From an uncultured Verrucomicrobia subdivision 3 bacterium (GTDB taxonomy: Bacteria; Verrucomicrobiota; Verrucomicrobiia; Limisphaerales; UBA11358): a stretch of DNA of 64,000 nt. The stretch's first letter is position 1. Every line of letters starts with the position of its first letter. The stretch spans positions 37,174-101,173 of the forward strand of contig CAIQKM010000136.1 of assembly GCA_903872345.1 (NCBI GenBank), read 5' to 3'. Position numbers and translations under genes: made by a program. Below the pieces are notes generated by a model, which made no database searches, was not told the origin of the DNA, and saw only the letters and a program-made list of their open reading frames with translations. Shown here piece after piece: positions 37,425-46,109 of this stretch.

Positions 37425-39563
37425 TTATTTGGCGACCATCCCCAACTGTTCGAAGAGGAAGGCATCGCCATCGGCTTCCTGGGCGATGCGTTCGCCGAGG
37501 CCGGTGCCGATGCCGAGGCCGGCGGCGGCGGTGGTGCGGAGCAAAATGGGATAGTTCGAACGGTTGGCGGCTTGGAGGCGGGCCATCATTTTGCGCGAAT
37601 GGTAGGGGTTTACCCGGCCGTCATGATCGCCGGTCATCAGCAGGATGGCGGGGTAACGGGTGCCATCCACTACGTGATGATAGGGTGAGTAGGCGTAAAG
37701 CGCCTGGAACTGGTCGGGAATTTTTACGGTGCCAAATTCGGTGATGTTGAAAGCGCCGTTGGGTTCCAATTCAGAGCGGAGGGAATCGTAAATGCCCACG
37801 TGCGACACCACGGCGCGGAAGAGGTCCGGGCGCTGGGTGAGCACGGCGCCCATGAGGAGCCCGCCATTACTGCCGCCTTCGATGGCCAGTTTCTTGGGAT
37901 TGGTGTAGCCATGATGAATCAGCCATTCGGCACCGGCGATGAAGTCATCGAACACATGCTGTTTGCGGGTGAGATTGCCGGCGAGATGCCAGGCTTCGCC
38001 ATATTCGCCGCCGCCCCGGAGGTTGGCGACGACATAGACGCCGCCGCGATCAAACCAGAGTCGCCGGGTGGGATTGAAGCCGGGCTGTTGGCTGATGCTG
38101 TAACCGCCATAGGCGTAGAGCAGGGTGGGGTTGTTGCCGTCGAGTTTGATATCTTTGCGGTGAATGATGTTGAGCGGCACTCGCGTGCCGTCCCTGGAAG
38201 TGGCGAATTCGCGCACCACCTCCAGGTCGCTGAAATCGACGGGCGAAGTGCCGGCCACTTTGGTGGGGTGTACCGTTTGGGTGGCGGGATCGTAAGCGGA
38301 CCAAGCGTAGGGATCAATGTAGGTGATGGTGCGGAACAGGAGTTGATCGCCGGCCGGACACAGCATTTGCTGCACGGCGGAAACGGGTTTGAGCGGGATG
38401 ATTTGCGGGGTGGAATTGCTCCGGCCAAAGTAGCGGATTTGCGAAGGACCGCCGATGAGATCCTGCACGTAGAGGCCGCTGTCGGCGGGACAGATGCCGG
38501 AAATGACGGCGTCGCTTTCCGGGACGACGAGGGTGGCGCGGGCAAGGTCTGACTGGTTGAGTGGCAGCCGAAGGATTTTGCCCCGGGGTGCGTTGGCACG
38601 GGAGAGGAGGTAGAGGGCGTTGTCCCGGCCGAATTCAGCCAGGCGGATTTGATCCTTGAAGCCGGTCACCTGTTTCCAGCTGCCATCCGGTTCGAGCAGG
38701 AAATGCGCGTACTCGCCGCCATCGCCATTGGCCACGGCGGCAAGCAGCCAGCGACCGTCCTCACTGGAATGAAGTTCAATCTCCGCAATGCGGGGCAGGC
38801 CGCGGCCGAGTTGATAGGTGTCCTGTTCCAAGGGGGTGCCCAGTCGATGAAAATAGACCTGCTGGTAGAAATTCAAGTCCTCCGCCGGGCGTTCGCCGGC
38901 ATGGGGGTAACGGGTGTAATAAAGCCCGCTGTCATCGCTATTCCACGCCACGCTGCCGCCACCGGTGGGATATTGCACGCGGGGAATTTGGTCGGACAAC
39001 TGCCGGCCGGTGGCGACATCGTAAACGTAAACGGTGCCGTCTTCGCTGCCATTTTGCGAAAGTGAGACCGCGAGTTTTTTGCCGTCATGCGAGGGCACGA
39101 CAAAATCCATGGCGATGGTGCCGTTGGTGCTGAGGAGGTTCGGGTCCAGCACGGTGCGCTCGGAGGCGAGGTCATCGAGGGAATTGAGAGCCACCACCCA
39201 GGGTTGCTGGGCGGGTGGCTGGGATTTGAGGGCAAAGAGCACGCCGGGGCGGGGCATCAGGCCGGAATAACTCGCGGAGGTGGCGGCGTATAATTCCTTG
39301 AGCCGGGCGGCGATGGCGGGGCGGTCGGGCAGTTGGTCGAGATAGGCGCGACTGACGCGATTTTGCGCGGCATTCCAGGATTTGACTGCGGGATCCTCAA
39401 AACTTTCCAGCCACTGATAGTTGTCCTCCACCGCGGTGCCGAAATAGGTGTTGGTGACGGGTTGCCGGGCGGTTGGCGGATAGTCTAACGCGAGCGAGGG
39501 GACGGCGGAAGCGGCCAGCAGAGCGATGGCCAGGGAGCGGACGGACAAATGCCTTATCATCAT
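37425..39563 (-). CDS. Secreted prolyl oligopeptidase (S9A) with the catalytic histidine position replaced by leucine
   Basis: 712 residues from the ATG at 39563; a TTG four codons earlier would sit directly on the AAGGAA ribosome site. A signal peptide (MMIRHLSVRSLAIALLAASA) is present. The seven-bladed propeller (about 60-430) is followed by the hydrolase domain. GGSNGGLLMG carries Ser565 and TGDHDGRVNP the acid. The final block normally reads AGHGIGTAL..ER, but here it is AAGLGIGTGLGERIAQEAD, so the catalytic His is Leu683 (codon CTC instead of CAC). The rest of the protein is full length and well conserved. Either the enzyme is inactive, or a single base in this sequence is wrong. Confidence 0.88.
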   Translation of the reverse strand: MMIRHLSVRSLAIALLAASAVPSLALDYPPTARQPVTNTYFGTAVEDNYQWLESFEDPAVKSWNAAQNRVSRAYLDQLPDRPAIAARLKELYAATSASYSGLMPRPGVLFALKSQPPAQQPWVVALNSLDDLASERTVLDPNLLSTNGTIAMDFVVPSHDGKKLAVSLSQNGSEDGTVYVYDVATGRQLSDQIPRVQYPTGGGSVAWNSDDSGLYYTRYPHAGERPAEDLNFYQQVYFHRLGTPLEQDTYQLGRGLPRIAEIELHSSEDGRWLLAAVANGDGGEYAHFLLEPDGSWKQVTGFKDQIRLAEFGRDNALYLLSRANAPRGKILRLPLNQSDLARATLVVPESDAVISGICPADSGLYVQDLIGGPSQIRYFGRSNSTPQIIPLKPVSAVQQMLCPAGDQLLFRTITYIDPYAWSAYDPATQTVHPTKVAGTSPVDFSDLEVVREFATSRDGTRVPLNIIHRKDIKLDGNNPTLLYAYGGYSISQQPGFNPTRRLWFDRGGVYVVANLRGGGEYGEAWHLAGNLTRKQHVFDDFIAGAEWLIHHGYTNPKKLAIEGGSNGGLLMGAVLTQRPDLFRAVVSHVGIYDSLRSELEPNGAFNITEFGTVKIPDQFQALYAYSPYHHVVDGTRYPAILLMTGDHDGRVNPYHSRKMMARLQAANRSNYPILLRTTAAAGLGIGTGLGERIAQEADGDAFLFEQLGMVAK

Positions 39564-39639
39564 AGCGAGTAACAATTCCTTGAGGCTGAATGAGTGATCC
39601 AGCGTCTGCGCGCCAGCTTAGCGATTTGCGGATGAGTGT

Positions 39640-39669
39640 AAATTGCTTTTGCACGCGTTGCAGCAATTT
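39640..39669. promoter_or_regulatory. Inverted repeat in the divergent promoter region of the oligopeptidase and DUF3047 genes
   Basis: AAATTGCT (39640-39647) pairs perfectly with AGCAATTT (39662-39669) across 14 bases, which themselves contain two TTGCA words. It is about 77 bases upstream of the oligopeptidase start. A regulator-binding site is plausible. The rest of the 273-base gap shows nothing clear. Confidence 0.45.
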
Positions 39670-39836
39670 CCGAACGTCAGGGCGTACTCGCGGACAGATC
39701 ATTACCCCCGCAGGTCTGGTCGCAATGCTGCGGGTCACAGAGCCGCGCTTCGGGCAGTGGCGGGATGCACTGCAGTTTAATATTTGCCACCGAAATGTTA
39801 CTTCGGCTTTCGTGGGCAAGTGGTTATTGTTGGGGG

Positions 39837-40496
39837 ATGAAACGCTGTCCGCTGGCCTGGCTCTGGGTGGGAATGTTGCTGTCCGCTTGGCCGGTCGCGG
39901 CGCGGGCGGGCGGGCCGGTTTTGTTTGCCCCGGACTTTTCCCATGGCATTCCCGCCGGGTGGGAGAACGTGGCTTTCTTTTCCAAAAAAACGGATTACAG
40001 CGTGGTCCACGAGGGCACGAACGTCTATCTGCATGCGGCGGCGGACTCGGCCTGTTCAGCCTTGAGTGTGAAGCTGGACCTGGCGGCGGGCGCCAAATTA
40101 AAATTGCACTGGCGCTGGCGGATTGACGGGGTGAACACGAACGGTTCGGAGCGGGAACTGGCGGCATTTGACCACGCCGCCCGGGCGTTTATCGCCTTCG
40201 ATACCTTCATCGGACCGCCCCGGTCGCTCAACTATACGTGGGCCAATGTGGAGCGGCCGGGAACGCTGCTGCCCCATCCCAAGTCCGGGCGGACGCAGTT
40301 GTTCGTGGTGGAGTCCGGCAATGGCCGGGCCGGGCAATGGGTGACCGAGGAGCGGGATGTGGCGGCCGACTGGGCGCTGGCCTTTCCGGGCAAGGCGATG
40401 CCCAAAATTGCGGGCTTTGGAGTGATGACGGACAGCGACAGCCTGGGAGGGCGGTTGGCGGGGGACTATGCGGACATCCGGCTGACGGCGGAATGA
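39837..40496 (+). CDS. DUF3047 family exported protein
   Basis: 219 residues from the ATG at 39837; 24 upstream in-frame codons give no better signal peptide. The signal covers about 1-24 (LAWLWVGMLLSAWPVAARA). The mature part has the DUF3047 pattern: LHWRWRIDG, ERELAAFDHAARAFIAF, LNYTWAN, FVVESGNGRAGQWVTEERDV and GFGVMTDSD near the end. DUF3047 proteins are periplasmic beta-proteins of unknown function. Divergent from the oligopeptidase and convergent with the HU gene, it appears monocistronic. Confidence 0.85.
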   Translation: MKRCPLAWLWVGMLLSAWPVAARAGGPVLFAPDFSHGIPAGWENVAFFSKKTDYSVVHEGTNVYLHAAADSACSALSVKLDLAAGAKLKLHWRWRIDGVNTNGSERELAAFDHAARAFIAFDTFIGPPRSLNYTWANVERPGTLLPHPKSGRTQLFVVESGNGRAGQWVTEERDVAADWALAFPGKAMPKIAGFGVMTDSDSLGGRLAGDYADIRLTAE

Positions 40497-40524
40497 AAAA
40501 GGGCGTCCCGTTGCCGGGACGCCC
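40497..40524 (-). terminator. Rho-independent terminator of the HU gene
   Basis: A perfect 10-bp GC stem (40501-40510 with 40515-40524, loop of four) is followed on the minus strand by TTTT. It starts 16 bases after the HU stop and abuts the DUF3047 stop, so it may also stop that convergent transcript. Confidence 0.8.
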
Positions 40525-40540
40525 CTGAAAGCCAGTCAGA

Positions 40541-40828
40541 TTACTTGGCACCGAGGATCGCGTCCTTGGCCGCCTTGGCGACGCGGAACTTCACGACCTT
40601 CTTGGCCTTGATTTGGATCTGCTCGCCAGTCTTGGGATTGCGGCCAATGCGGGCGGCGCGGTTCTTCAGGACCAGCTTGCCGATGCCCGGCAGGGTGAAG
40701 GTGTCTTTGGCATGTTTGTAAGCCAGGGCGGCAATTTGGTCGAGGATTTCGACCGCCTGCTTTTTGGTGATTTGCGCCTTATCGGCGACCAAGGTGGCGA
40801 TCTGGGCTTTGGAGAGGGCTTTGGCCAT
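40541..40828 (-). CDS. HU-family DNA-binding protein
   Basis: 95 residues, alanine- and lysine-rich. The N-terminal helical dimer part is KALSKAQIATLVADKAQITK and the beta-arm starts FTLPGIGKLVLKNRAARIGRN, with PKTGEQIQI as the arm tip, then KKVVKFRVAKAAKDAI. The length and the GRNPKTGE signature are those of HU/IHF proteins, which bend and compact DNA. Divergent from the kinase gene; the 166-base gap contains AT-rich palindromes. Confidence 0.96.
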   Translation of the reverse strand: MAKALSKAQIATLVADKAQITKKQAVEILDQIAALAYKHAKDTFTLPGIGKLVLKNRAARIGRNPKTGEQIQIKAKKVVKFRVAKAAKDAILGAK

Positions 40829-40881
40829 ATTATTTCTCTTTTGTTGGTTGTTGTTTGTTTAGTTACGTAAAGTCATCAGAC

Positions 40882-40940
40882 TTAATTCGAATTAAAATCC
40901 TTCCAGCCCGGCGCGCAAGCGAAAAAAACGTTTTTTTTCG
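40882..40940. promoter_or_regulatory. AT-rich palindromes in the divergent HU-kinase promoter region
   Basis: TTAATTCGAATTAA (40882-40895) is an exact 14-base palindrome. About 25 bases on, CGAAAAAAACGTTTTTTTTCG (40920-40940) is a near-perfect A/T-run palindrome. Such sites could bind a dimeric regulator such as HU itself, or act as an intrinsic stop in both directions. Confidence 0.45.
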
Positions 40941-40994
40941 GTGTATTTCCGCCACAGGACTTGACATCGCCGGTCGTTTTAACACCATCGCCAT

Positions 40995-42005
40995 ATGCCG
41001 CTGTTCGCGATCGAGAGTGATTTTCGATATGAAATCGTCCGCAAGATATTTGAGGGCGGGATGGGCATTGTCTATGAAGCGGAGCAGAAGGGCACCCGCA
41101 ACTTTGTGAAGCGGGTGGCCATCAAGGTCATTCGCCCGGCCTATGCGAAGCAGAAGACGTTCATTGAGAACTTCATTGGCGAGGCCCGGCTGGTGGCGGA
41201 TCTGATCCATACCAACATTGTCCAGACCTACCATTTGGGCGAGGCGGACGGCTCCTGCTTTATTGCGATGGAACTGATCCGGGGGGTGAATTTGGAACAG
41301 TTCGTCCAGCAATTGACCGAGAAAAAGCGCACCCTGCCGGTGCAGTTGGCGGTCTTCATCACCAGCCGGGTGGCGCGCGGTCTGGCCTACGCCCATTCCA
41401 AGTGCGATCGCGATGGCAAGTCGCTCGGCATTGTCCACCGGGATGTGAGTTTTAAAAACATTCTGGTCGCCTTTGAAGGGGATGTGAAGCTGACGGACTT
41501 CGGCATTGCCAAGGCCCGGGGCTTTCTGACGGATCAGGAAGGTGAAATCGTGGCCGGCAAGCCGGACTACATGAGTCCCGAGCAGGCGGATTTTCAAATC
41601 ACCGACCGGCGTTCCGATGTGTTTTCCGCCGGCGTGGTGCTGGCCCACCTGCTGCTGGGCCGGAACATTTTCAAAGGCTCGACCGCCGAGGAATCGCGCC
41701 AGCGCGTCATGACCCAGCCGATTCCGGATTTTCGGTCGCTGGATCCCCGCATCGATGAAAAGCTGAACGACATCCTCCATCATTGTCTGGCGCGCGACAC
41801 CTCCCGCCGGTATGCCACGGCGGATGATCTGATGTACGACCTCGAGTATTACATCTATCACGACGGCTATGGCCCCACGAACGAGACGCTCGGCAAGTTT
41901 ATCCGCGAACTGTTCGGCCAGGTGCCGACGCCGGCCATCGCACCCGATCCGAACGACAAGACGCTGATTCTGGCGGAGTCCTCCCGCTACCGGCGTAAAA
42001 ATTAA
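40995..42005 (+). CDS. Serine/threonine protein kinase (PknB-like), cytosolic
   Basis: 336 residues. The kinase domain runs from about 12 to 280: glycine loop FEGGMGIVYEA, VAIKVI (ATP-binding lysine), catalytic loop IVHRDVSFKN, DFGIAKA, and KPDYMSPEQA as activation-segment end. No membrane segment or PASTA domain is seen; the C-terminal tail is short and polar. It phosphorylates Ser/Thr of unknown targets. The next gene starts 8 bases after its stop, but that enzyme has no evident link. A start at 40995 gives a normal lobe length. Confidence 0.94.
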   Translation: MPLFAIESDFRYEIVRKIFEGGMGIVYEAEQKGTRNFVKRVAIKVIRPAYAKQKTFIENFIGEARLVADLIHTNIVQTYHLGEADGSCFIAMELIRGVNLEQFVQQLTEKKRTLPVQLAVFITSRVARGLAYAHSKCDRDGKSLGIVHRDVSFKNILVAFEGDVKLTDFGIAKARGFLTDQEGEIVAGKPDYMSPEQADFQITDRRSDVFSAGVVLAHLLLGRNIFKGSTAEESRQRVMTQPIPDFRSLDPRIDEKLNDILHHCLARDTSRRYATADDLMYDLEYYIYHDGYGPTNETLGKFIRELFGQVPTPAIAPDPNDKTLILAESSRYRRKN

Positions 42006-42013
42006 TATTAGAC

Positions 42014-42913
42014 ATGAATAAGAGTGCTTCCAGCGCCGTCACCCTCGGCCTGATTCAGACGGATGTGTCGGCTGATCCCGACGCCAATCTCAAGAAAACC
42101 CTCGCCCTGGTTGAAAAGGCCGCGAAGGGCGGGGCGAACATCATTTGCACGCAGGAACTGTTCCGCTCGCAATATTTCTGCCAGAGTGAGGACCACGAAT
42201 ATTTCAAGCTCGCCGAGCGCATTCCTGGGCCGAGCACGGATGCCTTTTGCAAGCTGGCCAAGAAGCACAAGACGGTCATTATTGCCTCGCTCTTTGAAAA
42301 GCGCGCCTCCGGTCTGTACCACAACACCGCCGCGATCATTGACGCGGATGGTTCCCTGCTGGGCATCTACCGCAAGATGCACATTCCCGACGACCCGCTG
42401 TACTACGAGAAATTTTATTTCACACCCGGCGACCTCGGCTTCAAGGCGTGGCAGACCAAGTATGCCAAGATCGGCGTGCTCGTCTGCTGGGATCAATGGT
42501 ATCCGGAAGCGGCGCGACTGACGGCCATGCAGGGCGCGGAAATCCTGTTTTATCCCACCGCCATCGGCTGGCATCCCGGCGAAAAGGCGAAATACGGCGT
42601 CAAACAGCACGGCGCCTGGGAAACCATCCAGCGTGCGCACGCCGTGGCCAACGGCTGCTACGTGGCCACCACCAACCGTATCGGCCATGAAGTTCTCGAC
42701 CGCGTGGGCGACGACGGCATTGAATTCTGGGGCCAGAGCTTTGTGGCCGGCACCTCCGGCGAAATCATTGCCAAGGCGGGTTCGGACAAGGAAGAAATCC
42801 TGACCGTTCCCCTCGACCTCGCCAATGTGGACACTACGCGCACCCATTGGCCGTTCCTGCGGGACCGCCGGATTGACGCGTACGGGGATTTGACGAAGCG
42901 GTTTAGTGATTAG
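42014..42913 (+). CDS. aguB: Carbon-nitrogen hydrolase, N-carbamoylputrescine amidase-like
   Basis: 299 residues. The nitrilase-fold triad is E48 (CTQELFRSQYF), K121 (GIYRKMHIPDD) and C158 (LVCWDQWYPEAAR). The wording QYFCQ, PDDPLYYEKFYFTPGD and CWDQWYPE is that of AguB, which converts N-carbamoylputrescine to putrescine, CO2 and ammonia. No agmatine deiminase gene (aguA) is present in the window, so the symbol is by similarity. It lies between the kinase (8 bases) and the RmlD-like gene (11 bases), probably in one transcript. Confidence 0.9.
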   Translation: MNKSASSAVTLGLIQTDVSADPDANLKKTLALVEKAAKGGANIICTQELFRSQYFCQSEDHEYFKLAERIPGPSTDAFCKLAKKHKTVIIASLFEKRASGLYHNTAAIIDADGSLLGIYRKMHIPDDPLYYEKFYFTPGDLGFKAWQTKYAKIGVLVCWDQWYPEAARLTAMQGAEILFYPTAIGWHPGEKAKYGVKQHGAWETIQRAHAVANGCYVATTNRIGHEVLDRVGDDGIEFWGQSFVAGTSGEIIAKAGSDKEEILTVPLDLANVDTTRTHWPFLRDRRIDAYGDLTKRFSD

Positions 42914-42924
42914 GCTGCATTTGG

Positions 42925-43797
42925 ATGAGTTCATCCCCTCCTGCAACCCCGCTTGCCTGGGTCACTGGCGCGAATGGCCTCATCGGCAGCTACCTGCTCG
43001 CCATTGCCTCCCGCCATGCTCCCGGCTGGCGGGTGCGGGCGATCACGCGCGCGGACTTTGATCTGCTGGATGCCGCCGCCGTGGAACGGGAGTTTCTCCG
43101 CGATCGTCCGCAGCTTGTCATTCATTGCGCCGCCATTACGGTGGTGGCGGATGCCCATAAAAATCCCGACCTGGCCCGCCGCGTGAACGTGGGGGTGACT
43201 CAACATCTGGCCCAACTCGCGGAGCATATACCCTTCGTCTTCTTTTCCACGGACATCGTTTTCGATGGCCGTCAGGGAAACTATGTGGAGACCGACCCGG
43301 TGAATCCGATTCATGTTTACGGCGAAACCAAGGCGGAGGCCGAACGGGTCGTGCTGCGCAACCCGCGCCATCTGGTTGCGCGCACTTCCATCAACGCCGG
43401 GATTTCAGCCGGCGGCAATCGCAGTTTTAACGAGCAGATGCACCGATCCCTGCTGTCGGCGGGGCAGGGGATGAAGCTTTTCACGGATGAATTTCGGTGT
43501 CCCATCCACGCGGCGGAAACCGCCCGGGCCGTCTGGGAATTGGCTTTGAAACGGTGCGCCGGCATATATCACGTGGCCGGCGCCAAAAAGCTTTCCCGCT
43601 ATGAGATTGGCCAACTGCTGGCCGCGCGCTGGCCGGACGTGACCGTGCAGATCACCGCCGGCTTGGCCAGGGAATTCCCCGGCCCGCCGCGCGTGCTGGA
43701 TGGTTCCCTGAATATTTCCAAAGTGCAGGCCGTTCTGTCCGTGCCGCTGCCCGGTTTTGACGAATGGCTGGAGGCGCATCCAGCCGAACGGGTTTGA
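42925..43797 (+). CDS. NAD(P)-dependent sugar reductase, RmlD/SDR-extended family
   Basis: 290 residues. The nucleotide-binding motif is TGANGLIGS (14-22), with VIHCAAIT as the second strand and FFSTDIVFDG, the RmlD hallmark. The catalytic YGETK follows. dTDP-4-dehydrorhamnose reductases have this pattern, but no rmlA/B/C is nearby. The substrate-binding loop (PCIHAAETARAVWEL-like region) differs, so a related role such as methionine adenosyltransferase beta-like or another sugar-nucleotide reductase is possible. Confidence 0.85.
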   Translation: MSSSPPATPLAWVTGANGLIGSYLLAIASRHAPGWRVRAITRADFDLLDAAAVEREFLRDRPQLVIHCAAITVVADAHKNPDLARRVNVGVTQHLAQLAEHIPFVFFSTDIVFDGRQGNYVETDPVNPIHVYGETKAEAERVVLRNPRHLVARTSINAGISAGGNRSFNEQMHRSLLSAGQGMKLFTDEFRCPIHAAETARAVWELALKRCAGIYHVAGAKKLSRYEIGQLLAARWPDVTVQITAGLAREFPGPPRVLDGSLNISKVQAVLSVPLPGFDEWLEAHPAERV

Positions 43798-43828
43798 TTC
43801 TCAAATGGAAAATCCGCCGTCTGCCCAT

Positions 43829-43914
43829 CACCAATCATTGGTGAGGCAGCAGCGGCGCAAGGAGGCCCCAACGTCGTTCGTTTATTTATTTAGAGCCTCC
43901 TTACGTCGGCTGCC
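43829..43914. terminator. Nested inverted repeats between convergent RmlD-like and GH51 genes
   Basis: CACCAAT/ATTGGTG (43829-43843, one-base centre) is followed by a large hairpin: GGCAGC (43845-43850) with GCTGCC (43909-43914), enclosing AAGGAGGC (43859-43866) with GCCTCCTT (43895-43902). It lies between converging stops and can act in both directions; there is no classical T-run. Confidence 0.5.
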
Positions 43915-43941
43915 ACAGCTTTCACATGTTGCCGCCGGAGA

Positions 43942-45966
43942 CTACTTCGCCGACAATTCCAGAATCGAGATCGAGTAGGGCGGGAACGTGGACGTGAAAT
44001 CCGTGCCCAGGCCCTTCACCGTTTTGGTCTTCGGCACGATCCGGCCTGGTTGGTCGATGGAATTTGTATCATCCGGTTTGTCCGCTTGCATCACCACCAG
44101 GGTGCCTTTCCGGGCCACGGTCGTCACGCCGCTCAACGTGATTCGCACCGGCTGCGGCGTACTTTGACGGTTCACCACCTTCACCGTGATCTTGCCCGTG
44201 AGGCCGTCACGGGTGGCGTCGTAGAACAGGGCGGGAACTTCCTGCGGTTGCGGGCGAGGCTGTTCGACGCCGTTACGGCGCTTGGCCGGGGGCTGCCAGG
44301 TGTAGTGCGGGATGTTTTCTTCGGCCACGGCCAGCACGGTGTCGCCGTGATGCGTGCTGAACATCTGCTGTGCGTAATAGGAAGGCGAGCCATAGCTGGT
44401 GAGCGCATCATAACCGATCAGGTCGGATTTCCACTGCATGGAGCCGCCGGCCTTGAGGTCGCTCACATTCACGAACATCGGCGCGTAGCTGGAGATGAGG
44501 ACGATGTCGGAATTGCGTTCCATGCCGGTCATCCAGGCGGCATCACCGAGGGCGCCCGCCATATTGGGGGTGGGAGAACCGACGCGCGTGGCCCATTCGC
44601 CGACAAAAATTTTCGTCTTGGCGTCGCGGGAATAGGCGTCGTAATCATGCGCGTGCGCCTCCATTTCCTCCTGCGAACGGTAGTAATGTTCGTCCAGCAC
44701 ATCCGGCGTGCGATTCTTCACCTTCGCGGTGGCGATGACTTGCAGTTGCGGATACTTGGACTTGATGGCGTCGTAAATCTGGGCAAACCGGCCTTCATAA
44801 CTGCCGGAGCGGTCGAACCAGTCTTCATTGCCCACTTCGATGTAATGCAACGGGAAGGGGGCGGGGTGACCATCCTTGGCGCGCTGGGCACCCCAGGTGG
44901 AGGTGGTGTCGCCAATAAGATATTCGATCTCATCCAAATCATCCTGCACATACGGTTCGAGGTCGGGGCCGGGCTTGATGTAATCGTGATGCAGGGCGTA
45001 ACCGGCATAGACCGCCAGCACCGGTTCCATGTGCAAGTCTTCGCACCAATGCAGATATTCCATCAGGCCAAAGCCGTCGGTGGACCAGTAGCCCCAGGCG
45101 TCATCCATGTGGCCGGGCCGGTGAGCCACATCGCCAATGGTCGTCTTCCAATTGAAACGCGTGGCAATGGTATTGCCCTCCAGATAATTTCCGCCCGGCA
45201 GCCGCAAAAATTTCGGCTGCATGTCCGCCAGCAGTTGCATGATGTCCGGACGGTTGCCGTTGGCGCGGTCCACATAGGTGGGCGGAAAGAGGGACACCTG
45301 CTGCAGCCAGAGCGTGCCCGGCGAGGTGGTGGTGATCACCAGCCGGTTGTCTTTCGAGGGCTTTACATTTTTGGTCGTGAGCGTCACTTCATATTTCTGC
45401 CAGTCGCCGGTGAGGCCCGTTACTTGCGCGCGGGCAAAGGTTTTTCCGCCGTTGGTGCCCACAATGGCCACGGTGATCGGTCCGCTGAAGCCGGCCGCCG
45501 CTTTCGCATAAAACGACGCATGGTACGTTGTCTTCGGCCGCACTGGAATACCCCAGTACCCGCCATTGGCGATACCCGCCGGGGCCGCCGCAGTGGCCTG
45601 ACTGGCGTCCAGTTTCAGGCTGACGTTTAAGGCGTCATTCAACGGCGTGTTGGTATCCAGATCAATGGCCGCCCCGCCGACGGTGTCCCAAAAACGCGGC
45701 GATACCTTGGAGGCCTTGAACGCGCGGTTGCGCACCAGTTCGCCATAAAGTCCGCCTTCGTAGGAATAATTGATTTCCTCGGTCATCAAACCATACAGCG
45801 TGGGACTCACTTTCGCGGTCACCTGATCTGCCTTGATTTGGAGCACCGGGATGGGATTCGTCGGGTCGGCGCGCAAGGCGGGGGAGAAGGCGCCGGCGCA
45901 AAATAAGGTCGAAACCAGCAGCCGCGTAGGCATGGTTCCAGCCAGCAGTGATTTAATTAGGTTCAT
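43942..45966 (-). CDS. Secreted alpha-L-arabinofuranosidase, GH51
   Basis: 674 residues with a signal peptide (about 1-33; the hydrophobic part is LLVSTLFCAGAFSPALRA). KVSPTLYGLMTEEINYSYEG opens the domain as in large GH51 enzymes. A carbohydrate-binding beta-sandwich insert follows (about 95-230). The TIM barrel carries IEVGNEDWF with acid/base E381 and KIFVGEWATR with nucleophile E457. The C-terminal beta-domain completes the protein. It releases terminal arabinofuranose from arabinan or arabinoxylan. Convergent with the RmlD-like gene and divergent from GluQ-RS. Confidence 0.94.
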   Translation of the reverse strand: MNLIKSLLAGTMPTRLLVSTLFCAGAFSPALRADPTNPIPVLQIKADQVTAKVSPTLYGLMTEEINYSYEGGLYGELVRNRAFKASKVSPRFWDTVGGAAIDLDTNTPLNDALNVSLKLDASQATAAAPAGIANGGYWGIPVRPKTTYHASFYAKAAAGFSGPITVAIVGTNGGKTFARAQVTGLTGDWQKYEVTLTTKNVKPSKDNRLVITTTSPGTLWLQQVSLFPPTYVDRANGNRPDIMQLLADMQPKFLRLPGGNYLEGNTIATRFNWKTTIGDVAHRPGHMDDAWGYWSTDGFGLMEYLHWCEDLHMEPVLAVYAGYALHHDYIKPGPDLEPYVQDDLDEIEYLIGDTTSTWGAQRAKDGHPAPFPLHYIEVGNEDWFDRSGSYEGRFAQIYDAIKSKYPQLQVIATAKVKNRTPDVLDEHYYRSQEEMEAHAHDYDAYSRDAKTKIFVGEWATRVGSPTPNMAGALGDAAWMTGMERNSDIVLISSYAPMFVNVSDLKAGGSMQWKSDLIGYDALTSYGSPSYYAQQMFSTHHGDTVLAVAEENIPHYTWQPPAKRRNGVEQPRPQPQEVPALFYDATRDGLTGKITVKVVNRQSTPQPVRITLSGVTTVARKGTLVVMQADKPDDTNSIDQPGRIVPKTKTVKGLGTDFTSTFPPYSISILELSAK

Positions 45967-46109
45967 AAAGTAATTATGCCGTGACGATGCCCAGAATGTC
46001 CATCGCCTATTCTAGGGATGCCGTGCATGGGGCGTATGTCCTTCGTTCATGGACTGCGAAAAGAAAGCCTTGTTCCGGCCGCGCTTCATGGTTTTATTGG
46101 CAGGTGACC

